From contig NZ_JAYKBP010000001.1 of the NCBI RefSeq assembly GCF_035282405.1, positions 124,001 through 188,000 of the forward strand: a stretch of DNA of 64,000 nucleotides, read 5' to 3'. This DNA comes from Parvimonas sp035282405. Lineage in GTDB: Bacteria > Bacillota > Clostridia > Tissierellales > Peptoniphilaceae. The translations under genes and the position numbers were made by a program. The notes beneath the pieces are model-generated. The model saw only the letters and a program-made list of their open reading frames with translations, did not search any database and was not told where the DNA came from. Below, in pieces: positions 1 through 9,221 of the stretch. The first letter of the stretch is position 1; every line of letters starts with the position of its first letter.

Positions 1-2
1 TT

Positions 3-2747
3 TTACTCCCCAACCTTAATTACTAAACCTTGATTTTCGCAATATATGTCATAATCTGCAAAAATAATTTTTGATATCTTATCATAAAACATAGAGCTTT
101 TATTCAACATTTCTAATAACTTTGTAACATTTATATTTATTTGATACTTTTGAATTAAAATATTTTTTAATTCATTTAATTCAATAAAAAGATTTTTTTC
201 ATTAAATACTATATACTCTACAAAACTTTCGAATGAAATATCTACAATTCCTTTTACAAAAATTTTATTTCCACCAATTTTAAGATATGAGAATTTTTCT
301 CTTGCTTCAGTTAATATCGAACCATAAAACCAGTCTCCTAAATTAGTTTTTCTTAAATGGTTATCAAATCCACTTTTCTCTAATGATTGTATTGTAAAAT
401 AATCTCCATCTTTTGTAAAAGAATAAACTTTTTCTATAAATTCAAATAAATTCTCTATATTAATACCTTTTTTATTCAACCATCTAATATTTATAAGTTT
501 ATTAGGAGAAATCTCTATAATTTCATAATCTGATTTTAATTTATAAAAATGTGAAGAATATGAAACAATTTGTTTGATTTTACTTGGAAATAGTGTAGTA
601 TCAATAAAATCATCATTTGTCAATATATGATGAAAGTAATCTATTGCAGAAGAAAACCTATCACTTATTACATACTTAGAATATACTCTAAAACCTAAAC
701 TTTTAATAGAATAAGGATTTATCATATCTACACCAAAATTTGGAAATTCATTTCTATAAATATTATATATATCATCAATATAATAAAAATCTTTAGTTAG
801 GATTTGTTTCAACTTATTGGCAATTACATCCGGCAACATAATTGCATCTATTTTATATATCCCATTATAAAAATATTTTTCAAAATTTTTCATATAATTA
901 GCCAAAACAGTATTTGCAGATATTCCATACTCCTTTTCATATTCTATTGCAAAATCATAATTTGAAATTGGAGATAATGATAACAACAAATCCAAAACTT
1001 GAGAATCCCTATCTGCATTTCCAAATACAATATTAGGCATTCTACAAAAATCTACTAAAGGATATGCATCTTTATCACAAATTTTCTTCAATAAATTATG
1101 CAACTCGTACTCATCTTGTATATCATAATCTCTCATTAATTCAGGATATAAGTTATAAAATTTTAGGGTTGAATATTCAACATCTCTATACTGATTTAGA
1201 TTTAATGTTGTTAATAATTCTTCAAAATCATAACTATTAATGTTATAATATCTAAACTTTTTTCCATATTTCCACAAAACACTGTTACTTTTAGCTAATT
1301 TATTTTCATATCCCCTTTCCATCATAAAAAGTTTATTATCATAATCTTTATCTAATTCATCAATTATCATAAAATAATAATCTTTAAAATCATCAAAAGT
1401 TATTTCTTTTCTTGCAAAATTTTTTAAAACATAATTTGAAATTTCATCTCTAGTACAATGTATATACTCTTTTCCAATTTTTACATAATCCTTATATACT
1501 GCTTTCTCAATATTTCTTTTTATGCTCTTTGGAATGTTATCATTAGACAATGCATCAATTAAAGGAGATTTTTCATAGTTATAATTATTGTAATCTGAAT
1601 ATCTTAATTTTAAATAAGAATAAATTTTACAATCATCAAAAGCAATTTTAAAATCTTCTTCTGATATCATATAATTTTTGTATATTCCTAAATATAAATC
1701 CTCTTTAAATTTTATTTTTTTAGCATAAAAAATATTTAAAATTTTTACAATTTTTTGCCTAACTCTTTCTCTAGTTAGATTTAACTCAATTCCTATTTGT
1801 TCTAAAGTGTAATTATTAATTCTTTTTATAAATATATTATAATCAGATTCTCCAAGTATAGATTCCGATTCATCAAATACTGAATTATATTTGATAAAAT
1901 ATGCATCATAAATTTTTATTATTTTTTTATTATTTAATAAATTTAAAATAATATTATCTATAAATTCATCATCTTGTAACAATTTTGGAGTGTTTTTAAA
2001 TATATACTCTAAATCACAACCATAGGTATTTTCTCTAATTAAATCTATTAAATACATTTGATAACACTCTTTAATATAAAGTGAAGACAATAACATTTTT
2101 CTTATTTTTTCATCAGATAAGTAAAATTCAAAGTTATTCTCATATTCTGCAATTATAGTATAAGCTTCTAATATTTTCCCCACCTGTTTATTAAACTTCG
2201 CAAAATCTATGTCCAGTTTTTCGTTTAATGAATCAAAAATAGAAGCAATTAAAGTTTCGTTTTGATTAGATTCACAATCTTCAACTAAAATTAACTTGTA
2301 ATTGCTTAAAGCATTAATTATTTCATCCACGCTTTTTCTTCCCATATTCTTAATAGACAAAAAGTATTCCTCATCTTTATTCATTATCTCTGAAATTTTA
2401 TTTACTCCATTTCTTTTCAAACAATTATAGGACCTCTTACTAAGATTTAATTCTTCAATTTTTTCATCTATATATTTCTTACTATCAATTTCTATTAAAT
2501 CACTATAATTATTTTTTAAATTAATATTATTAGTATTTGAAATACCATTTGTCTTTATAAAATCAATACAATCAAATACTTCATCCAAAGTTTTTTTCCC
2601 AAAACCTGACATGGTTTCAAAATCTATTTTAGGAATAGAGCACAGTTTCTCAATATTATCAATCCCATTTCTCATAAGAGAATTATATGCTCTATTTGAT
2701 AAATTTAATGACTTTAATGAATAAAACTCCTCTTCCAAATTTTTCAT
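3..2747 (-). CDS. Large protein with two RNA polymerase alpha-CTD-like domains and a sigma region-4-like HTH
   Basis: 914 residues, complete, with stop at 3-5 and an ATG preceded by AGGAGAT. Residues about 97-153 closely resemble the C-terminal DNA-binding domain of RpoA: IEELNLSKRSYNCLKRNG, then a KNMGRKSVDEI segment. Residues about 11-66 are a second, more divergent copy of the same helix-hairpin-helix fold. Residues about 309-337 (YTLEQIGIELNLTRERVRQK) read as a sigma-70 region 4 helix-turn-helix. The remaining 570 residues are Lys/Ile/Tyr-rich and I recognise no domain in them. The alpha-CTD binds UP elements and region 4 binds -35 elements, so a DNA-binding or polymerase-associated role is a reasonable inference; nothing shows an enzymatic activity. 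It is the last gene of the island downstream of guaA, separated from the restriction genes by a decayed remnant. The domain matches are visible; the function is unknown. Confidence 0.8.
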   Translation of the reverse strand: MKNLEEEFYSLKSLNLSNRAYNSLMRNGIDNIEKLCSIPKIDFETMSGFGKKTLDEVFDCIDFIKTNGISNTNNINLKNNYSDLIEIDSKKYIDEKIEELNLSKRSYNCLKRNGVNKISEIMNKDEEYFLSIKNMGRKSVDEIINALSNYKLILVEDCESNQNETLIASIFDSLNEKLDIDFAKFNKQVGKILEAYTIIAEYENNFEFYLSDEKIRKMLLSSLYIKECYQMYLIDLIRENTYGCDLEYIFKNTPKLLQDDEFIDNIILNLLNNKKIIKIYDAYFIKYNSVFDESESILGESDYNIFIKRINNYTLEQIGIELNLTRERVRQKIVKILNIFYAKKIKFKEDLYLGIYKNYMISEEDFKIAFDDCKIYSYLKLRYSDYNNYNYEKSPLIDALSNDNIPKSIKRNIEKAVYKDYVKIGKEYIHCTRDEISNYVLKNFARKEITFDDFKDYYFMIIDELDKDYDNKLFMMERGYENKLAKSNSVLWKYGKKFRYYNINSYDFEELLTTLNLNQYRDVEYSTLKFYNLYPELMRDYDIQDEYELHNLLKKICDKDAYPLVDFCRMPNIVFGNADRDSQVLDLLLSLSPISNYDFAIEYEKEYGISANTVLANYMKNFEKYFYNGIYKIDAIMLPDVIANKLKQILTKDFYYIDDIYNIYRNEFPNFGVDMINPYSIKSLGFRVYSKYVISDRFSSAIDYFHHILTNDDFIDTTLFPSKIKQIVSYSSHFYKLKSDYEIIEISPNKLINIRWLNKKGINIENLFEFIEKVYSFTKDGDYFTIQSLEKSGFDNHLRKTNLGDWFYGSILTEAREKFSYLKIGGNKIFVKGIVDISFESFVEYIVFNEKNLFIELNELKNILIQKYQININVTKLLEMLNKSSMFYDKISKIIFADYDIYCENQGLVIKVGE

Positions 2748-2795
2748 ATATTATCTCCTAAACTTATAAGTTTTCAAATTAACAGCATCACTTTT

Positions 2796-2823
2796 ATTTT
2801 ACTATAACACTAAATATTGTCTA
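2796..2823 (-). promoter_or_regulatory. Candidate sigma-A promoter of the alpha-CTD/sigma-4 gene
   Basis: Reading the minus strand, TAGACA (2823-2818) and TAAAAT (2801-2796) are separated by 16 bases and lie about 50 bases before the start codon. The match is moderate, and in such AT-rich DNA chance matches are common. Confidence 0.35.
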
Positions 2824-2831
2824 ATCTTCAA

Positions 2832-3140
2832 TTATCGAATTTCTAACATTCTTTCTAGAGTTTCTACTAACCCTTCTACAAATCCAGACTTTTGAATAAT
2901 TAATATTTCTTCATAAAGTCTTCTCATTTGTTGCATACTAGAAGTTTCATCTAATTTAAGCTCGTTTTTAGATTTTTTTACCCATCCCATTCCCTGTTCC
3001 AGCTATTTGCATGTCAAGCCTAGTTAAAGATAAACTCTCCAATTTATTTGCAATCAATAATTCATTCTATAGCCAATGTTGACAACTTTGCAAAGATATC
3101 CCTTATAATTTTTGTAGTGTTCAACTATATTTATAGACAT
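2832..3140 (-). pseudogene. Decayed remnant of a small gene (about 100 codons, two frameshifts)
   Basis: Three short readable stretches lie in consecutive positions but different frames on the minus strand. The first opens with ATG at 3138-3140 and reads MSINIVEHYKNYKGYLCKVV. The second contains NELLIANKLESLSLTRLDMQ followed by IAGTGNGMG. The third contains SMQQMRRLYEEILIIQKSG and ends ERMLEIR at a TAA (2832-2834). Stitched together they would give a protein of about 105 residues, so this looks like a gene broken by two indels. I do not recognise the family. A short perfect inverted repeat, GACATATTTAATATGTC on the plus strand (3136-3152), overlaps its 5' end. The rest of the 450-base gap between the ATPase gene and the alpha-CTD gene holds nothing else I can name. 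Confidence 0.45.
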
Positions 3141-3198
3141 ATTTAATATGTCATTTTAGAAGAAATATGGTGCTCTAATTTTTATTTCAATATTTTCA

Positions 3199-5301
3199 TT
3201 AATTTATTTTCAGCATCTCTTTATCACATTCATCAATAATATATTGTGGAATTGTGTCATACTCTCTAGGATCTAATTGAAATAAATAATCATTTTCTAC
3301 ATGAAAAGTTTCATTTATAAATTTTCTTATAACATCATTATCATGGTTCTCATTAAACGCAATTCTGTATAATTGCATTTTTTCATAGTTGCTACCACTG
3401 TTTATATATAATTCTTTTATAGTTCTTTTATTTTGTGTTTTTTCAATCTCTACTTCATAGTTAAATTCTGGGATTAATTTTTTAACATCTTTTTCCGCTT
3501 CTAGGATTTCATCATTTATCATTTCTCTATACTTCTGTTCGCCTGAAGACTCATCGAAATATTTGTACAGTGGCTCCTTTCTTTTATGAAAAATATTTGA
3601 AACCAATTGATATGACAATGTATTTTCCTCTTGAATTTCCTGTAATCTTCTTAAGTATACAAGTTTATTCAATATATCAATTTCAGAATATATACTGGAC
3701 TTTGCAATATCAACAAAGGATTTAATATCCTTTTTGCTAATACTCTTTTCCGTTAATACACCTTCTTTTGTTGACAAAAAAGCTGCTTTAGGTGATGGAT
3801 TAAAATGATGACACATGTTTTTAATCGAATCAATAACAGTATTAAATTCGTGAGTTAATAAAAGAACTGTCCTATTCTTCAAGCATTTTTTCCCCATAAA
3901 TAGCATATTTATAATAGCGAATTTTTTATTTCCATCAAATGACGATATTGGATCATCTAATATAACTAAATCTGGATTTGTCTTTAGTACTTCATACATA
4001 AAAAGAACTAATGCAAAAGCATTCTTTTCTCCATAACTTAAATGATTAGTTACTGAGCTGATTTTACTTTTATTATCCTCATGTTTTAAAACTAGATGGT
4101 AATTATTAACATCATCATACTCTATTGAAACTCTGTATTTATATCCAGCATAGTATAGGAAATTATTTATTTCAGTATTATACTCTTCAATCGTTTCTTT
4201 GATATGTTTTTTTTGCTTATTAATTTCTCCCTGTAATTGTCCTGCTTTTAGTAAAACCTCATCCAACGTTGAATTTATTACATTTATCTTTTCCATAGAC
4301 AACTTAGAATTTAGATGCGAATAATACGATAAATCAACTTTATATTTATTTAAATCATCAGCAATTTTCTCTGAGTATTTTAATGAATGAAATCCTATAC
4401 CCTTTAACCCATTCAGTTGTGTCAGAAAAGTTTCAACCTGTTTTTTCACTTCAATCAAATAATTCTTTTGTGCATCCGTAATATCTGCTGCGTTTTGAGT
4501 AATTTCCCTTATTTTACTTTCTGCTTCATCACTAAAATACGGATTTAAAAGTTCAAATACTTCTAACATTTTATTTAATTGTTCAACAGATTTTGCATCA
4601 TACTCTTCACTTACTTGTAAAATTGTTTTCTTTCTAACTTCTTCTACTTTATTTGCACAATATGGACATTTCTCATCTATATCCAAATAGCTTTTACCGT
4701 CCATTTGCCATTTTATCCACTTAACATTGTTTTCATTTTTTAAATAAGTGGAATATGCTTCTAATCCTTTAGGAATATTATCTATTTTATTACCTTTCCC
4801 TATCCCCTTAGCAATCGAACCTGCCGCTGAATAGCCACTTTTCGCCTTACCAAATCCCGCAACAAAATTCCGAAAAGCCTCTATTAACTCATCTAATTCA
4901 GGATGTTCTTTAAATGTTGCATTTATATTTTTTAAAAGTTCTTCTATTTCTTTTGTATGATTTTCATAATCACTCGTCTTTATAAAAATCTCAAAACTAT
5001 TCTTTATTAGCTCATTCGGCTGAAAAATATAATCTTCAACATATTTTTCATTAAAAATTGCAACACTATTAAACTTTTCAGCACCGGAAATTTCTGGTGT
5101 GATTGTGCTTGTTGCTTCGTAATATTTAAAGGGAAGCAACGCTTTCTTTTGTGAATCATCATTTTTTATATACGCTTCTAATACTTTTGAAATAGTTGAC
5201 TTTCCCGTTCCATTAATAGCGTATTTAATGTTAAGTCTACCTTCAATTAATTCTATATTTCCTATATCAATATTGTTGCAGTTTTTAATTTCTATATTCA
5301 T
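3199..5301 (-). CDS. RloC/PrrC-like ABC-type ATPase linked to Type III R-M
   Basis: 700 residues. The N-terminus carries a Walker A (NGTGKST, residues 30-36). The middle is Glu/Lys-rich and coiled-coil-like, with a CPYC pair at residues 212-215 that resembles the zinc hook of RloC/Rad50-type ATPases. An ABC-type signature (LSYGEK, from about 421) is followed by Walker B LVILDDPISSFD (Asp pair near 449-450) and a switch histidine in LLLTHEF. This architecture matches the ATPase half of the RloC/PrrC family, which pairs a restriction-linked ATPase with a tRNA anticodon nuclease that fires when restriction is disabled. The C-terminal 190 residues hold a block, RKFINETFHVEND (659-671), that may include catalytic residues, but I cannot identify the PrrC nuclease triad. 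The gene follows res after 15 bases, so mod-res-ATPase is probably one transcript. Assignment as a guard nuclease is inference; the ATPase assignment is firm. Confidence 0.75.
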   Translation of the reverse strand: MNIEIKNCNNIDIGNIELIEGRLNIKYAINGTGKSTISKVLEAYIKNDDSQKKALLPFKYYEATSTITPEISGAEKFNSVAIFNEKYVEDYIFQPNELIKNSFEIFIKTSDYENHTKEIEELLKNINATFKEHPELDELIEAFRNFVAGFGKAKSGYSAAGSIAKGIGKGNKIDNIPKGLEAYSTYLKNENNVKWIKWQMDGKSYLDIDEKCPYCANKVEEVRKKTILQVSEEYDAKSVEQLNKMLEVFELLNPYFSDEAESKIREITQNAADITDAQKNYLIEVKKQVETFLTQLNGLKGIGFHSLKYSEKIADDLNKYKVDLSYYSHLNSKLSMEKINVINSTLDEVLLKAGQLQGEINKQKKHIKETIEEYNTEINNFLYYAGYKYRVSIEYDDVNNYHLVLKHEDNKSKISSVTNHLSYGEKNAFALVLFMYEVLKTNPDLVILDDPISSFDGNKKFAIINMLFMGKKCLKNRTVLLLTHEFNTVIDSIKNMCHHFNPSPKAAFLSTKEGVLTEKSISKKDIKSFVDIAKSSIYSEIDILNKLVYLRRLQEIQEENTLSYQLVSNIFHKRKEPLYKYFDESSGEQKYREMINDEILEAEKDVKKLIPEFNYEVEIEKTQNKRTIKELYINSGSNYEKMQLYRIAFNENHDNDVIRKFINETFHVENDYLFQLDPREYDTIPQYIIDECDKEMLKIN

Positions 5302-5316
5302 GCCTTTATTTCTCCT

Positions 5317-7572
5317 CTAAAACACTTCTTCTATCAATTTCCAATTTTCATCATTCATATCATCCACATACTCTATGTTATTTAAATATAGCTCATCATT
5401 TCTATCTCTAACAAAACCAAAGTTATAGTCATACTTGTTCGCAAACTGCTTGAACGCTTCAAACTTATTTTCTATCTGTACATCAATATTTTTACTTTGT
5501 CCTTGCTTTTCTCCACCTTTTGTTTCAATTAACCAAATAGTTTCATCTTTAAGTTGCACAATGTAGTCAGGATAGAATAATCTTTGTTTATCAAAATTGT
5601 TTCCATAAACAATTGATAGATACTGTTGTCCACTATCTCCATTCTTATAAACATACTTCACATTTTCATTTTTCTCGCAATATTTCTCAAATAGTCTTTC
5701 TGAAGTCGAGCGGAAATCATCAGTAATCATAGATGTATTATATCCTTTATATACATTGCTCTCTAATTCTTTTACATATCTTTCGTATGGAACGTACCTA
5801 TAGTGTTCTTCTAATGGAAATTTAAATTCTTCAATTTTGTTCTCAAGAATCATTAATTGGTCATGCCTTTGTCCTGAAAATTCAATGAAATCTCTTTTTA
5901 AGATTTCAGAATTATTTATGATGAATGCATAATATTCTCTCAAAGTTAAATTCAAAAGTTTAAACTTATTATTACCAAATCCCCATAAAAATAAAGTTCT
6001 TAATATTTGACTTGTTTTATTATATGAGAGACCAACATGCTTTTTGATGGCATCAATATTATGTTGAAGTTCAATACCGTGTGTATGGGTATTTATTTCT
6101 ATTGACATTGTATTATAATTAGCAACTTCATCTCTAATTTCGGTTAAAGTTGAATATTTACCAGTTAAATATTGTCTTGAAAGAGCAGTTCCTAAAACAA
6201 ATCTATTATTTTCAAGAATCTTAATATTTTCGTTCTTTATAGTAGATAGATTATATTTTTCTTTAAAAAATTCATAAACTCTATTTCTAATAGCCTGTTC
6301 ATCAATATAGTTACCATCAAGGTTTCTCATCTCTTTAACCAGTTTTATATTTTTCGGTTCTTCTTTGAGAAATACTCTTTGAGTTTCAAAACCATTGCCG
6401 GCTTTAATTACCTCAAGTTTATATTTTTCATCAAAAGTATAGAGATAAGAGCAATCTAAAATCTCTCTACCATAGTGTTTTGCTCTTGGCATTCTTCTAA
6501 GTCTGCCAAGTGTTTGAATTTCAAAAGTTTCACTCATATTCTCACGAAGTTTAACAAGTATCTTTGCACGCGGACAATCCCAACCTGTCGCCAGGGCTTG
6601 TTTAAATAACAGAAATACAGGAGTTGCATTTGATTTTGTTATACTATCATCCTCTGTTGTTCCAATATTTATTTTCCCTAATTTCTTTGACTTCCTATCT
6701 TTATCCTCTTTATTTTCCGCTGAAAACCAACTTGCAAGAAGCTTATTTTCATAGGAATAGCCCATTGAATTAAGTTTTTCTTCAACGTGTTCTATTAAAT
6801 CATCATTCAAATTAGGAAATTGAACTAATACAAGAGGTCTTATATCTTCCTTTTCGTCAATATAAGCCTGAGCAATTTGCTTTCGAATTTCATCTGCTTT
6901 TTCTAATAAAATATCTGTCTCATTTAACGTATTTTCAACTTCTACCATATCAAGCCCAACATTAATGTACATAAACCTTGTAATAAGCCCTTCGTTTATT
7001 ACATCAATTTCGGGTATTTCATAAAATTCCCCAACCACCCTTTTATTCGGTGTTGCTGATACACGAATTTCATATTTTGCATTGATACTTGAGATAATAT
7101 CGTCTGCCTTTGAAGTATTATTCTGATGTTCTTCATCAATGATGACAATAAAATTTAAGTTTCGATTATGGGCTTCACTAATTCTCTCAAAAAGATTTTT
7201 TCTCTCACTATCTCTAATAGCTGTATTATCTTTCTTTGTTATGGTTTCCCAGTTGATAAAATAGGTTGTTCCACTTTCAAAACCTGTGTTTAGAATGTTA
7301 AAAACATTACCCGTTTTAAGAGTTGTAGCAAAGCGTTCCATCTTTTCTTTCGATTGCTCTTCAAGTTCTCCCTTTCCCGGACAAAACCAACAAACTACAC
7401 TATCTCTATGGAAATCAAGATATTTTTCAATATAGGCTACCAAAATAATCGTCTTGCCGGAGCCTGTCGGACTCTGCATTACAATCTTAGGTTTGGAATT
7501 GCTGTCAGTTGTTTTACTGAATAAGAAGTCGACGGCATCTTCTTGAAAATTTTTAAGTTTAATATCTATCAT
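5317..7572 (-). CDS. res: Type III restriction enzyme Res subunit (helicase/endonuclease)
   Basis: 751 residues. SF2 helicase motifs appear in order: Walker A SPTGSGKT (about 34-41), the DExH-type box VIIDEEHQN, motif III SATPNKR, and motif VI QTLGRLRRMP. The C-terminus has a PD-(D/E)xK nuclease signature, YPDYIVQL (Asp669) followed by LIETKGG (Glu683, Lys685). Type III Res subunits translocate or slide on DNA using ATP and cleave when two head-to-head sites are engaged, always in complex with Mod. The start ATG overlaps the mod stop codon (ATGA arrangement), indicating translational coupling. Slightly shorter than many Res proteins, but all catalytic motifs are intact, so the enzyme should be functional. 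Confidence 0.93.
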   Translation of the reverse strand: MIDIKLKNFQEDAVDFLFSKTTDSNSKPKIVMQSPTGSGKTIILVAYIEKYLDFHRDSVVCWFCPGKGELEEQSKEKMERFATTLKTGNVFNILNTGFESGTTYFINWETITKKDNTAIRDSERKNLFERISEAHNRNLNFIVIIDEEHQNNTSKADDIISSINAKYEIRVSATPNKRVVGEFYEIPEIDVINEGLITRFMYINVGLDMVEVENTLNETDILLEKADEIRKQIAQAYIDEKEDIRPLVLVQFPNLNDDLIEHVEEKLNSMGYSYENKLLASWFSAENKEDKDRKSKKLGKINIGTTEDDSITKSNATPVFLLFKQALATGWDCPRAKILVKLRENMSETFEIQTLGRLRRMPRAKHYGREILDCSYLYTFDEKYKLEVIKAGNGFETQRVFLKEEPKNIKLVKEMRNLDGNYIDEQAIRNRVYEFFKEKYNLSTIKNENIKILENNRFVLGTALSRQYLTGKYSTLTEIRDEVANYNTMSIEINTHTHGIELQHNIDAIKKHVGLSYNKTSQILRTLFLWGFGNNKFKLLNLTLREYYAFIINNSEILKRDFIEFSGQRHDQLMILENKIEEFKFPLEEHYRYVPYERYVKELESNVYKGYNTSMITDDFRSTSERLFEKYCEKNENVKYVYKNGDSGQQYLSIVYGNNFDKQRLFYPDYIVQLKDETIWLIETKGGEKQGQSKNIDVQIENKFEAFKQFANKYDYNFGFVRDRNDELYLNNIEYVDDMNDENWKLIEEVF

Positions 7573-9143
7573 AGCTCGCCAACCTCCTTTAGTTCTTCTC
7601 TGAAATAGTATTCCGGAATTTCAATGATACTGACTCTCTTCTCATCAAGTATTCTTTGATTGCTTCGGGATAGGAATATACCTGAACGCACAAATAATTT
7701 TCCACCATTTTCAATCTTTGATATACTCTCATCTAGCTTATCTTCATCGTCAAGGACGATATATTTTTTACCATCAAGCTCGATGGCATGTTCCAACTCA
7801 ATCAACTCTCTAATATGCTCCATCATCTTTTCTGAGATGCTTTCCTCGTCGTCAGAGAATTTTGGTATAAACTCCGTCTTGTAGTATTTCAGATTGTGCG
7901 GTAATTCTTCCTGAATATTCTTAAGTCTTTGATAGGTAACTTCCTCACAAATATTATTTTCATTATTCGTGCAAAGGATGTACTGGCGATTACCACTATC
8001 TTCCTTATTAAGTTGCATTACAGCATGACCTGTAGTTCCAGACCCTGCAAAGAAGTCGAGAACAATCGATTTATTATTTCCTGCTATTTCCAATAGCTTT
8101 GTAATTAAAGAAGTTGGCTTTGAAAAACTAAAATCAACATTTAATTTCCTTAGTTGTTCAGAAGCATCTTCATTTACACCTGCATTGTCAAACCAATTAT
8201 TTGAAATCTGACCATCTGATTCATCTAAGAAAATTTTTAGGTATGGTGTTCCTGTGCTTGTCCAATAAATTTCACCATTATTATTCTTTTCCTCAAAAAA
8301 CTGTTTATTCCTAATGCTTTTTATTCTTTTCTTAATTCCAGAGGGAGATACTATATCCAAAATATTCTTTCCTCTCGTATTATCGACGATAGTTCCCCTT
8401 CTAAATCTCTTTCCTGTAACTTCATCTACATACCTGTATTCCTTTATCGCAGTATCTTGTAAAGTAATCTTATTGAATAATCTATTAGCTTTATTTATTG
8501 CGTAACACAAAATAAATTCTCCAACAATTGCAAACTGTTTTGCACTATTATTTTGAGACTCGCTTCTTTTCCAATGTATTGAAGTAACAAAATTATCTTC
8601 ACCAAATACACTATCACAAAGTAATTTTAGTTGAGCCTGTTCATTATCATCGATACTTATGAATATAACACCCTCATCACTTAAAAGTTCTCTTGCAATT
8701 AGTAATCTCTTTTCCATAAAAGAAAGCCATTTGCTATGAGAATATCCATCGGTTTTATCTACAAAGCAGTCATCATAAATAAAATCTTTATTTCCCGTAT
8801 TATACGGCGGATCTATATAGATAACATCAATCTTTCCCTTGTGAGTTTTCTCCAGTAATTTTAAAGAATGAAGGTTATCTCCTTCAAGTAAAAAGTTGTA
8901 TGGTTCATCTTCGTTTGCAATGATTTTTCTATTCTCCTCTTCAACAAAGATTGGAATATTATGTTCCAACATTTCATCGACTTTTTCCGAATGCTCTTCC
9001 CATATTAGTCCATATTTCTTTTCATTAAGTGCATTTTCAATCTCTGTAATAGCACGAATATTTTCATCATCATTATTGATTTCTTTTAATTTTTCAAGAT
9101 ATTCCAGCATTTTTTCACGCTTAATTTTTGATAAATTAGCCAT
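7569..9143 (-). CDS. mod: Type III DNA N6-adenine methyltransferase Mod subunit
   Basis: 524 residues. The catalytic motif IV DPPY is at 111-114 (YIDPPYNTGNKD), and the SAM-binding motif I LDFFAGSGTTGHA comes later, near residue 366. The order IV-then-I marks the beta class of amino-methyltransferases used by Type III systems. The region between them is the target-recognition domain and decides the sequence methylated, which cannot be read off here. Mod modifies one strand and also supplies site recognition to Res. It is the first gene of the mod-res-ATPase cluster and begins 78 bases after the guaA stop codon. I see no terminator in that gap, so read-through from guaA is possible. No long simple-sequence repeat of the kind that phase-varies many mod genes is visible. 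Confidence 0.93.
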   Translation of the reverse strand: MANLSKIKREKMLEYLEKLKEINNDDENIRAITEIENALNEKKYGLIWEEHSEKVDEMLEHNIPIFVEEENRKIIANEDEPYNFLLEGDNLHSLKLLEKTHKGKIDVIYIDPPYNTGNKDFIYDDCFVDKTDGYSHSKWLSFMEKRLLIARELLSDEGVIFISIDDNEQAQLKLLCDSVFGEDNFVTSIHWKRSESQNNSAKQFAIVGEFILCYAINKANRLFNKITLQDTAIKEYRYVDEVTGKRFRRGTIVDNTRGKNILDIVSPSGIKKRIKSIRNKQFFEEKNNNGEIYWTSTGTPYLKIFLDESDGQISNNWFDNAGVNEDASEQLRKLNVDFSFSKPTSLITKLLEIAGNNKSIVLDFFAGSGTTGHAVMQLNKEDSGNRQYILCTNNENNICEEVTYQRLKNIQEELPHNLKYYKTEFIPKFSDDEESISEKMMEHIRELIELEHAIELDGKKYIVLDDEDKLDESISKIENGGKLFVRSGIFLSRSNQRILDEKRVSIIEIPEYYFREELKEVGEL

Positions 9144-9221
9144 TATATTCCTCTCTATATTACTAATCTTATATAAAATAAGTATATTGTATTTATTATG
9201 ATTATTTAATATAATCCATCT

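Noticed and set aside
7660..9201. Several plus-strand open frames over mod
   Set aside because: Ser/Phe/Ile-rich mirror images of the coding strand with no ribosome binding sites; the minus-strand methyltransferase motifs are clear.
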